Source: Plenodomus lindquistii (Eukaryota > Ascomycota > Dothideomycetes > Pleosporales > Leptosphaeriaceae). Taken from it: 64,000 nucleotides of DNA. The DNA lies in the NCBI GenBank assembly GCA_025504975.1, contig JANUWI010000019.1:744001-808000 (forward strand), written 5' to 3'. Position 1 is the stretch's first letter; every line of letters starts with the position of its first letter. Made by a program: the position numbers and the translations under genes. Of this stretch, positions 55,737 through 64,000 are shown piece by piece. Under the pieces are notes generated by a model, which worked only from the letters and a program-made list of their open reading frames with translations, was not told the origin of the DNA and ran no database searches.

Positions 55737-57631
55737 ATGTCTCACCCCTCGCATCAGCCGAGCGACGCATCGTTGACGGATCTGGAGAAGAATTTGGAAA
55801 TTCAAGAGAAGGACTCGCATAGTTCATTGCATGATGGCCAGATACCAGTACCGCCTCTTCACCAGGATGCGCCAAATGCCTCGGAACAGACGGCCTCCGC
55901 AGCACCCATAAAGCCGAATCACAACTTCACGGACTGGAATGGACCCAACGATCCCGATAACCCTCACAATTGGCCCGCATGGAAGAGCGCCTATCACATC
56001 ATCATCCCCGCGCTATTTGGTTTCGCAGTGCAAGTCTACAATCTCTACGTACCAACCAGCTGCTGACAAAACACAGTACATTTGGCACTTCGGTCTACAG
56101 CCCCGCACTCCCAGACATCATGCGCGACTTTGGCGTGTCAAGAACCGTAGCGATAATAGGATTAACCGTCTACACTGTCGGCCTTGCTCTCGGCCCCATC
56201 ATTACCGCACCGCTGAGTGAGCGCTACGGCCGCAAAATCATCTACGTAGTGCACTCGCCCATATTCATGCTCTTCACGCTTGGCGCTGGCTTCTCCAAGA
56301 ACTACGCTGGCATGTGTATATGCCGATTCCTCGCCGGCGCAGCAGGGAGTCCTGGACTTGCGGTTGGTGCTGGGACGAATGCAGACTTGTTTCCTCCGCA
56401 CAAGCGCGCTGTGACGACGAGTTTGTTCTTGATGGCACCATTTGCTGGACCTGCATTGGGGTGAGTCAGTCAATAATATCATACCTTCATACAACCAACA
56501 TCAGCTAATGTGTCTAGTCCTGTTGTGGGAGGCTTCGTCGCACAATACAAGACCTGGCAATGGACACAATGGAGCATGCTCTTCGTCACCCTCGCCATCT
56601 TCCTCGCCAGTCTCCCCATGAAAGAAACCTTCAAACCGATCATTCTCGCCCGCCGCGCAAAAAAAGCAGGAGTCCCTCTTCCGCCCAAACCCCCCGGTCC
56701 ACCAATTGTCAAAGACGTACTCAACCGTCTGACAACACCCTTACATCTGCTCTTCACAGAGGTACGCCCCCATCCCGCCTTTGCACGCTAAACAGCACAG
56801 AATAATCTGACAAGACTATCAATCTAGCCAGTAGTCCTCTTCTTCTCCCTCTACAACGCCTTCACCTTCGGCCTCATGTTCCTCTTCTTCGCCGCCTTCC
56901 CCTTCATCTTCCAACGCCCCCCTTACTCCTTCAGCATCTCGCAGACCGGGTTAACATTCATATCAATCGGCATCGGCGTGCTTCTCGGCGGCCTAACTAG
57001 TATCGCAATCGACCGCACGCTGTACCAGCGACAATACAGAAAAGTGCTTAGCGAGGGCAAGTCAAGCGTTGAGCCAGAGCATAGATTGTATACTGCCATG
57101 GTGGGCAGTTTTGGTATTGTAGCGGGGCTTTTTTGGTTGGGGTGGTGTGCGGATGGGGGTGTGCATTGGGCGGCTACGCTTTTGGCGGCGATCGTGTTTG
57201 GGTGGGGGAATGTCGGGGTTTTTGTAAGTCGAGTCTTGTCTTTCTTTTTTCTACCCATCAGTGGAGTTTCGCAGAGTGGAAATGGGCTGGACTAACGATG
57301 GATGTGAAATAGGCTTCTTCAGCGCTATATCTCACGGATGTTTATGGGTTTCAAAACGGGGCGTCGGCTATGGCAGCGAATGGAATCGCGCGGTATACGC
57401 TTGGTGGTGTTTTCCCGCTGTTTACAGTGCAGAGTAAGTTTATCAAGATGGTTCACGATTCATCAAGGAAAGAGGTGAACTGACGGCATCACAGTGTATC
57501 AAGCTCTGGGTATTGGCTGGGCCACCTCGCTACTTGGCTTTCTCGCATTAGGCATGATGCCTATTCCATTTTTATTCTTCAAATACGGCCGTGCGATTCG
57601 CGCGAAGAGTAGTTATCCTGTTGCTATGTAG
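55737..57631 (+). CDS. MFS transporter, DHA1 (drug:H+ antiporter-1) type
   Basis: 524 aa in six exons: 55737-56029, 56077-56460, 56518-56761, 56828-57223, 57313-57433 and 57495-57631; all joins keep frame. The first intron starts GCAAGT, a GC-AG intron; only that choice restores FGFAVTFGTSVYSPALPDIM. The N-terminal DWNGPNDPDNPHNW is the signature preceding TM1 in DHA1 multidrug/polyamine exporters, and GPIITAPLSERYGRKI is motif A. Twelve TM helices are expected. The family exports drugs, polyamines or metabolites in exchange for protons at the plasma membrane; the substrate is unknown. The start ATG at 55737 is the first in frame. It converges on another DHA1-like gene, with stops 185 bp apart. 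Confidence 0.92.
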
Positions 57632-57815
57632 TCATCTCGACGCCAGTAATAAGACGAGGTAATCGTAATAGCCGAACGCACGAGCTTTTCATCCGCGGTG
57701 AAGTTTATTCCCGTTGCTTCCTTCATTATATAACCCCTTTATATCCACATCCCACATATACGCCTAAACGCCATACTCGCTTCATAAACCCACAAAAATG
57801 CCAAACCCGACCCAC

Positions 57816-59726
57816 TCACTCCATAGCCCGCTCAAGCTCCTCCCGCCACCCCTCGCCCCACCTCCCCATCGCACCCAACGCCGCACACCCGGTCACCACG
57901 CTCCAGATGCCCAGGATAGTCATCAGCCACCCATTTCCAATCCCGCTGAGCACGGGCTCAGCGACCATGGCGCCGGTAAAGGAAAAGATGTTGCGGACGA
58001 AGTTGTTGAGGGCGATGCCGGAGGCGGCGCGGCGGGGCATGAATTCTGTGAGCATGGTGGAGACGAGGGAGAAGATTAGCATGGAGCCTATGCCGAAGAA
58101 GACTGTGGGTTGTACGTTAGTAGGGGTTTGGGATGAGATTAGTTGGAGGGGGGAAATAGGATAGGTCATGGTAAGGAAGGAGGACATACAATTCGCAACC
58201 ATAGGCACAATCCAATGCACCCCCCTCTCCACCGTCCACCCATAAACCACCAACGCACTGGGCCAAAGGAAAGCAGCAATCCATGCATTCTCCCTCATCC
58301 GATCCATGGGCCTATACACCAGTCGTCCCCGCTCATCATACCGCCCTGCCCTCCTCGCCTCCCTCGCCATAATACTGTCGATCCAGCGGCCCCCGAATAA
58401 ACTCGCAAGCAGGTATCCCGCCGAGTTGGGGATGTAGAGAAGGCCGACGATGAGCGTGGAGAAGGAATACGGTGGCGCGGCGAAACTGGATTGAATGCTA
58501 ATGTTGAGAATGTACAAGGAGCCGAATGTTATGGAGGCGTAGTAGACTGTTAGTGCGACGGGGGGGTATCGCAGCCAAGATATTATGCGGAGGGGATCGA
58601 GGAAGATTTTGCGGAGGTGGGAGAGGAGGGTTCGCGTTTGCGCAATGGTGGATGTACGTGTGGTGCTTCGTTGGAGTGTTGTTGGCCGCGACGTCTCGAG
58701 GAGGCGCTGGATGTCTTTTTCGCTTCTGTGCAGTGTTTCGGGTAGCGCGAGGATGATGAAGAGTAGTGTGATGCCCCCGTATACAACGAGAAACCACTGT
58801 GTACTCCGCCATCCGAGCCCTGCGCCCAGTGCTCCGCCGATGATGGGCGCAAAAAGCGGTCCGCATAGGGGCCCCAGGTAGAAAATCCCCATTGCGCGGC
58901 CCCGCTCCCTGACGTCCCAGATATCAGCGATGGTGCCGGCGCCAACAGCTTGCACGCTTGCTGCTGCGCCACCGGAGAGAGTGCGGAAGACGATGAGCAT
59001 CGCTATGTTTTTTGACACGGCGCTGAGAACCGCGAAGACGATGAAGAGGGCAAAACTGGTAATGTAGATTGTGCGCCGACCTAATCGTTCAGAGAAGCTG
59101 GACCACCAGAGGGGGAAAATGGCCATGGAGAGCATATACACTGCTACGCTCATGTTGGTGATGGTGTGGGTTGCGGAAAAGGCGATGCTGATTTCTTGGA
59201 GCACGGGCATGACGATTGCGGAGCCCATGGGGGCGGCCATGGCGCAGAAGGCGACGAGGAAGGTGAGGAACCATTTTGTGCGGCGGGGGTAGTGGGTTGG
59301 ATTTGTGATTTCGGGGACGAGGGTTAGGTGGGATAGGAGGCCGCGGCGGTGAGGGCGGGCGACGGGAACAGGGTCTGGCACTCTTGTTGTTGTTCGTGAT
59401 AATGTGATTGGATTGGCGTTGGGGGTTTTGGAGTCTGATGGGTTGGCGTTTGCGCCATTGGGATTTGAAGTTATGGTTATGCAGTCCTCTGATGCTGTTG
59501 ATGCGTGGGACGGGGTCCTTGATCTTGAGTCCTCGTCACTTGGTGATGCTTTTGGAACTGTGACATCTTTTTCATCGATTTTCTCGTTCTGGTGCTGTTG
59601 TCGCTGGCCTTTGACGTCGGTGTCGCTTCTTCGTCGGTCCGATATGTGAGTTTGCGGTTGAGATCGATCCGATGCGTTGATGCTGAGCGTCGGTCCGGGC
59701 CGGCCAGCCTTTTCATCATCCGCCAT
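57816..59726 (-). CDS. MFS transporter, DHA1 type (Qdr/Aqr-like)
   Basis: 607 aa in two exons, 59726-58190 and 58102-57816. The 87-bp intron (GTATGT...CTAAC...CCACAG) is a multiple of three and stop-free, so the unspliced frame also stays open (636 aa); splicing gives VANFFFGIGSM and is clearly right. A long Ser/Asp-rich cytoplasmic N-terminus (about 150 residues) precedes TM1 (KWFLTFLVAFCAMAAPMGSAIVMP). Other landmarks are SFSERLGRRTIYI (motif A), GAGTIADIWDVRERGRAMG and GPLFAPIIGGALG (antiporter motif C region), and PMDRMRENAW. Expected 12 TM helices, plasma-membrane efflux of drugs or organic acids. Substrate unknown. Confidence 0.92.
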   Translation of the reverse strand: MADDEKAGRPGPTLSINASDRSQPQTHISDRRRSDTDVKGQRQQHQNEKIDEKDVTVPKASPSDEDSRSRTPSHASTASEDCITITSNPNGANANPSDSKTPNANPITLSRTTTRVPDPVPVARPHRRGLLSHLTLVPEITNPTHYPRRTKWFLTFLVAFCAMAAPMGSAIVMPVLQEISIAFSATHTITNMSVAVYMLSMAIFPLWWSSFSERLGRRTIYITSFALFIVFAVLSAVSKNIAMLIVFRTLSGGAAASVQAVGAGTIADIWDVRERGRAMGIFYLGPLCGPLFAPIIGGALGAGLGWRSTQWFLVVYGGITLLFIILALPETLHRSEKDIQRLLETSRPTTLQRSTTRTSTIAQTRTLLSHLRKIFLDPLRIISWLRYPPVALTVYYASITFGSLYILNISIQSSFAAPPYSFSTLIVGLLYIPNSAGYLLASLFGGRWIDSIMAREARRAGRYDERGRLVYRPMDRMRENAWIAAFLWPSALVVYGWTVERGVHWIVPMVANCMSSFLTMTYPISPLQLISSQTPTNVQPTVFFGIGSMLIFSLVSTMLTEFMPRRAASGIALNNFVRNIFSFTGAMVAEPVLSGIGNGWLMTILGIWSVVTGCAALGAMGRWGEGWREELERAME

Positions 59727-60633
59727 TATTCTGGGTCCTTGGGGTGTATCAAGTTGCCGCGATCAAGATACACAGATACAATGTGGACAAGACAAGAGGC
59801 GTTGGCGGTCTGGCGTCAAAGGGCTTATCCTGCGCCTTTGCGGATCCACGTTTCCGAGGCGCGTAGTCGCTTTTCCGTGGATTCTCCTCACAAGGGTGAT
59901 TGTGCCTCGGCCGACCGCAGATGACCTGTTGTGTGAAGCTGTGCAGCGTCCTCTGAGCGCACAACATGGCACAGCAGCACCTCAGCCAGGACTGTCGCAG
60001 GATGACAGGATGGCAAAGAGTGGAAGAAGAGACATTGTGGGATCTGCCATTGGGGTTCACCGCGATAGGAGACGTCGCCTGCAACACGCTATTCGCTCGT
60101 GTGCGGAAATCTGCGTCGTGGTCGGCTGTATGCAGACGATGTCCCTGTGGCTTGTGTTTCGTTTATTCCCGGCGGGGTAGGGATCGCCGTTGCCGCGGCA
60201 TAACCGTAGTGTTGAGTAGTCACTTATCTCAGGAGCATATCAATACTCTCCAGCTGATTACTCACCCAGCCTTCTGACATGCTGGACAGATTTGTAAGAC
60301 GCGCAGTGGAACATGTTTGTGGCATGCCAAGCTGTCACAGCCGTTGCCCGACCGTTCTGTGAGCACTGGCACATGACGACATGACGACTTCACCCCACCG
60401 AGGGGCTGTAGATAGACTTGCGCATGGAAATTCCCTTCCTCTAAAGCCACAGTACCAATTGGCCCATCCCATCCGACTGGGTCTGTCCGACGTCACCCGT
60501 TGTGCCAATTGACTGGCGATTAACACTCCCAGTCGCAACACCAGTGTCAGACTCCCTAAACCTTGCATTTCCTCACCCCCAATTCTTCTCGGAGCAAAAC
60601 CAAAACCCTCCCAAGAAGGGCCACCCCATCGCA
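59727..60633. promoter_or_regulatory. divergent promoter region
   Basis: About 900 bp between the divergent DHA1 and TPMT-family genes. No ORF or motif supported. Confidence 0.5.
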
Positions 60634-61689
60634 ATGGCCTCCGCAAACCAAGACCGCATGCGCACTCTCTTCACCACCGCCCCGGCAAAAGACCACCCCA
60701 GCCGCTGGGACTCATTATGGGAATCCTCCACCTTCCTCCCCTGGGACCGCGCCTCCTCGTCCCCCGCACTAATCGACCTCCTGCGCATCCGCGACCGCCC
60801 ATCTACTTCCCCAGATCCGAATCCCACCCCCGGCGCTCCCGCCCCAAACTCATCGTCTTTGGGATACGCATCCCTGCCGCCGCCGTCGAGGGAAGATGGA
60901 ACGCGGCGCCGCGTGCTGGTACCGGGGTGTGGGAGGGGATACGATGTAGCGCTGTTCGCGGCGCATGGGTATGATGCGTATGGGCTGGAGGTTAGTGCGC
61001 ATGCTGCTGCGGCGGCGAGGAAGTGGTTGGAGAGTCCGGGGGAGGGGCCGCTGGAGGGCGAGTTTAAGGTTTTTGACGAGGAGGGTAGGGCTAAGGAGGG
61101 GGTGTGGGGCAAGGTGGTTGTGCTGGAAGGAGACTTCTTTGATGACAGTTGGACTGGGGAGGTTGAGGGGTGGGAGGCGGATGGTGGGGGGTTTGATGTG
61201 ATTTTGGATTATACGGTGAGTTCGCGATGGCAGGTTTGAGTGGGTGTGGGATGCCCTGCTGATGTGCGGTAGTTTCTCTGCGCGCTGCCGCCTGAAATGC
61301 GACCCAAGTGGGCGAAACGCATGGTTGGCTTGTTGCGCGAACACGATATCAAGGCCGATCCGGACTCGCAGACCAGACACAACGACGGTGTCCTGATATG
61401 TCTCGAGTTTCCCACACACAAGCCTGCGAACTCGGGCGGGCCGCCGTGGTCGTGTCCGCCGACTGTACACGCCGAGTTGTTGAAGCGGCCAGGCGAGGAG
61501 ATTTCGTATGGCGAGGATGGAGTGGTGGTTGTGACGGATAGACCAGAGGCTGAGGATGCGCTGGTCAAGATTGCGCATTACACGCCGAGGCGGACGCATG
61601 ACGTTGGGATTGTCAAGGGCGTGGTGCGGGATTGCGTGAGCATGTGGAGGTTGAAGAGTCATGTTTCTGAGCGCGAGCGGTGGCACTAG
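60634..61689 (+). CDS. thiopurine S-methyltransferase (TPMT) family methyltransferase
   Basis: 332 aa in two exons, 60634-61215 and 61273-61689, intron GTGAGT...GGTAG joining DYT|FLCALPP. The start ATG at 60634 is the first in frame; the longer frame upstream begins with GTG. N-terminal RWDSLWESSTFLPWDRASSSPALIDLL is the family hallmark. The SAM-binding loop is RRVLVPGCGRGYDVALFAAHGYDAYGLEVS, and DVILDYTFLCALPPEMRPKWAKRM is the post-motif IV segment. PF05724; fungal relatives methylate thiols or halides with S-adenosylmethionine. An insertion of about 35 Pro/Ser residues (75-105) precedes the SAM loop. Cytosolic, no targeting signal. The stop lies 46 bp from the convergent OTU gene stop. Confidence 0.92.
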
Positions 61690-61735
61690 ACCAGCCCTTG
61701 GGGTGGAGTGTAGAGGTTATACGAAGACTCGGGCT

Positions 61736-62731
61736 TCAAGCCACTTTTCGTAGAGAATTGTAGTGCTCTCCAAGCCCATGGCTGTGCTTGTAATACCCCA
61801 GCCATATCTCTTCCACCTCCTTCGCTGTGCCATGCTCCTCAGGCTCGATATTATCCACCCTTCCATCACTATGCAACACGCATATCCTAACCCCATACCC
61901 CCTCGCCAACGCCAGCAGCTCCAAATGCCCACCCCACTCCCCCGTCTCCCGAATCTTGCGCACATGTTCCTGCAGCGGATCTTCCATGAACCCCTCAAAA
62001 CTCTCTGGATGCTGGGCTATAAACTCGGCCGCCGTAATCCTGACCTTCTTATACGCCTCCAAACTCTTATTTCCATTCGCCTCTCCTGCAGCAGCAACCG
62101 TAATTGGTATCCTCGGCGTCAGCCCAATGTCCCGAGTAGACAGCTGATCCGCAACCGCAGCGTACAAGCAATGTCCATCCGCGCGTATTTCGTGTAAACC
62201 AAGTCCACGTGTTTTGAGCTGCTGGGCCATGCGCTCACGTTCGATTTCGCGCGGATTGGGCGCATTGGCAGCTTCGGCTTCGGCGGTCGCGATAATCGAG
62301 GCGGTTTCGGCGGCGCGGCGGGCGAGACGGGCTTTTGCGCGGTTGGGCTTCTTTTTGCGATTTGCAGTCGTGGTGTCTTCATCGCCATTTGTGCTTGGTG
62401 TTTGATTTGGCGTTTTGAGGCTGAGACCTGCTAGTCGCTCTTGTGCATCTTGTGTTGATGTCTCAGAGGCATCGTCGTCGTCGTCGTCGTCGGCGGGGCC
62501 AGCGGCTGGAGTATCGCCGTTCAAGGCCGCCAGTTCGCCTTCCTGCCGCTCCTTGAGCTCATGTTCGAGGCGCTCGCACTCGTCGTTTACGCCTTTTCGC
62601 GTCTTTTTGGTTGCTTGTTTCTTCTTCTGCGTTATGCGCGATACTAAATCGCGTTGCTCCTTGCGGTGACGCGTTTGGAGGGCTTCGAGGGTTTCTTGCG
62701 CATGCTCTGGTGTTGGGGCGTCGTCTGCCAT
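61736..62731 (-). CDS. OTU-domain cysteine protease (OTUD6/Otu2-like deubiquitinase)
   Basis: 331 aa, single exon, ATG at 62731 (the open frame upstream has only TTG). The N-terminal half is a charged coiled coil (RHRKEQRDLVSRITQKKKQ, CERLEHELKERQEGEL) followed by an acidic Asp run, as in OTUD6 proteins. The OTU domain (PF02338) covers about residues 185-330: catalytic Asp and Cys in IRADGHCLYAAVADQL, then EFIAQHPESFEGFM, WGGHLELLALARGYGVRI and the catalytic His in GLGEHYNSL. The expected activity is removal of ubiquitin chains; yeast Otu2 associates with 40S ribosomal subunits. All catalytic residues are present and length is normal. Confidence 0.95.
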   Translation of the reverse strand: MADDAPTPEHAQETLEALQTRHRKEQRDLVSRITQKKKQATKKTRKGVNDECERLEHELKERQEGELAALNGDTPAAGPADDDDDDDASETSTQDAQERLAGLSLKTPNQTPSTNGDEDTTTANRKKKPNRAKARLARRAAETASIIATAEAEAANAPNPREIERERMAQQLKTRGLGLHEIRADGHCLYAAVADQLSTRDIGLTPRIPITVAAAGEANGNKSLEAYKKVRITAAEFIAQHPESFEGFMEDPLQEHVRKIRETGEWGGHLELLALARGYGVRICVLHSDGRVDNIEPEEHGTAKEVEEIWLGYYKHSHGLGEHYNSLRKVA

Positions 62732-63698
62732 TATGGAACTGACGAATGGCAGGGACGGGAGGGAGTCTGGCGTGAGGCGGGGAATGGCGTGGGCGAAAGG
62801 TGGCAAGTCTTATTAGAGTATTGTCAAGAATGAAGATCGGAAGTGTGGGGGCGGTGGGGGAGATTTGTTGGTAAGGCTGTCGGCCATCCGAATACAGTTT
62901 AGCCGATGGAGACATGTCAGACTTCACTGCTTCCTCAGACCTGCCATCAACACCATTCTCGTTCGCATTCTGGGTTCTAGATGTTTCATTTCCCTTTTGA
63001 TCATTGCATAATGCTGACTTTTCGATGCCGATGTGTATCCCTTTCTACTTCAACCGGTGTCTCCAAGCTCCTTGTCTTCAATTTGCGAAAGATGTCTCTT
63101 CTTGTCACGCACCCACTCATGAGCCCGACTCATAGACTAAGTATGCAATAGCGAAGAGTTGTCAGCGGGACAATAGAATCTACTACTGCATTTGTAGTAG
63201 GCCGAATATCATACATATGTATGTTTGGGTAATCCTGTATGGCCAGCATTTGAGTGAGGCATTAAGAGACCCTACCCTGTCTTCTTCCTATGTCTATCCA
63301 TCCTGGGCGGGATGTTTCAACCGATGCGGTAGAGTAAAATTATTGTTATTATCATGGATTTTGTTCACAGATCGCTTTCATTCATTTCTCATACATCTCA
63401 TCTCACCTTCGTCCTGGGTCTCGCCGCTGTATTCTGGACATGTCAATATGGCTTGTACACAGGCTTGTCACGCATAATTTCATGCTGCAGACCGTGTTCA
63501 TTGTGCAATAGTCGCAAATGGAAGGCATTGCTGATATGGTCAACGTGAACGCCTTCGCACGTGATCGTACTTTCCACACCTAGGCATCTAGAACTACTGT
63601 TTACCTCCCCAAATCTCGCCTCGCGTCCACAACGCAACTTCAATCTCACAAATTCACCACTACTACCACCACCATCACCACCACCGCCACATCCAACA
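62732..63698. promoter_or_regulatory. divergent promoter region
   Basis: 970 bp between the OTU gene and the plus-strand gene at 63699. An ACC-rich short repeat lies just before 63690. No other feature. Confidence 0.5.
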
Positions 63699-64000
63699 AT
63701 GCCTTTCCGCGACCAAGAGGACGAAGACTTGTCGCGCGACTGCGCAACCTTCCCTGCCTACACCGACTATCTTTACGGCCCTGATCGGCGCCTCGATTTC
63801 TACCGCGAGCAAGACGTCATATTTCCGCATACCCCACAGCAGCCCATCCGATACACAAACAGCACCCCATCGCGATTGCAACCTTTCATCACAGAGAACC
63901 AAGAGTCACGGCTTGCCAGTATGGATGTTAGGTACTCTACGGACGGGCACAGTGTCGAACGCTTGGCCCCACAGTTCGTAAAATCTCTCTACATGCCAGA
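63699..64000 (+). CDS. hypothetical protein, 5' part only (window end)
   Basis: ATG at 63699 after a CACCATCACC-rich leader; 100 codons are open to the window edge. It reads MPFRDQEDEDLSRDCATFP, then YTDYLYGPDRRLDFYREQD and a Ser/Gln-containing stretch, with balanced composition and no low complexity. No family recognised from this part. The good start context and long stop-free frame support a real gene. Confidence 0.6.
   Translation, partial: MPFRDQEDEDLSRDCATFPAYTDYLYGPDRRLDFYREQDVIFPHTPQQPIRYTNSTPSRLQPFITENQESRLASMDVRYSTDGHSVERLAPQFVKSLYMP

Noticed and set aside
60850..61686. 278-residue minus ORF
   Set aside because: Antisense to the TPMT-family gene; Arg/His/Pro-rich noise.
1..64000. 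CRISPR arrays, operons, bacterial mobile elements
   Set aside because: No direct-repeat/spacer arrays, and the spliced single-promoter genes are clearly eukaryotic.

Overview
The window looks like nuclear DNA of a filamentous ascomycete, most likely a dothideomycete of the Pleosporales type. This is inferred from short (46-114 bp) GT-AG introns with CTAAC-like branch points, fungal-only families (fungal_trans regulator, HET domain, 2EXR-like proteins, DAL5- and DHA1-type transporters) and relics with C-to-T nonsense changes typical of RIP. Genes lie on both strands with mostly single promoters. Exon borders were read by eye from splice signals and frame, so they may be off by a base or two.

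1-11.5 kb: a C2H2/fungal_trans regulator (cut by the window start) borders what looks like a small catabolic cluster. It holds two CMD/AhpD-like proteins, two beta-hydroxyacid (3-hydroxyisobutyrate-type) dehydrogenases, a metallo-beta-lactamase-fold hydrolase and a DAL5-like anion permease. 11.9-14.8 kb: an intact 2EXR-like gene and a second one killed by three in-frame TAA/TAG codons, with a short TA-flanked MITE between them. 16.6-30.8 kb: two large low-complexity genes on the minus strand, a 2,816-residue acidic disordered protein and a C2-domain ingression (Inn1/Fic1-like) protein. 32-40.6 kb: a HET-domain protein, two nuclear-looking unknowns and a sugar transporter.

40.9-45.1 kb is a decayed island. 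It carries a broken unknown gene flanked by two diverged partial copies in the same orientation, which suggests a tandem array. A 145-bp hAT-like MITE with 8-bp target duplication sits in its 3' end and a mariner-like MITE lies at its edge. 45-64 kb: a Tyr-rich membrane protein, a tRNA-Arg(ACG), a mitochondrial-looking SDR, an asaB-type oxidoreductase, a GH79 pseudogene, two convergent DHA1 transporters, a TPMT-family methyltransferase, an OTU deubiquitinase and the start of an unknown gene.

The most unusual object is the tRNA-Arg(ACG) gene at 48240-48374. Besides a normal 14-nt anticodon-loop intron it has a 49-nt insertion inside the T-loop. That insertion has spliceosomal-style GTAAGT...GCTAAC...CAG signals and splits the B box; removing both inserts leaves a perfectly folding 72-nt tRNA.
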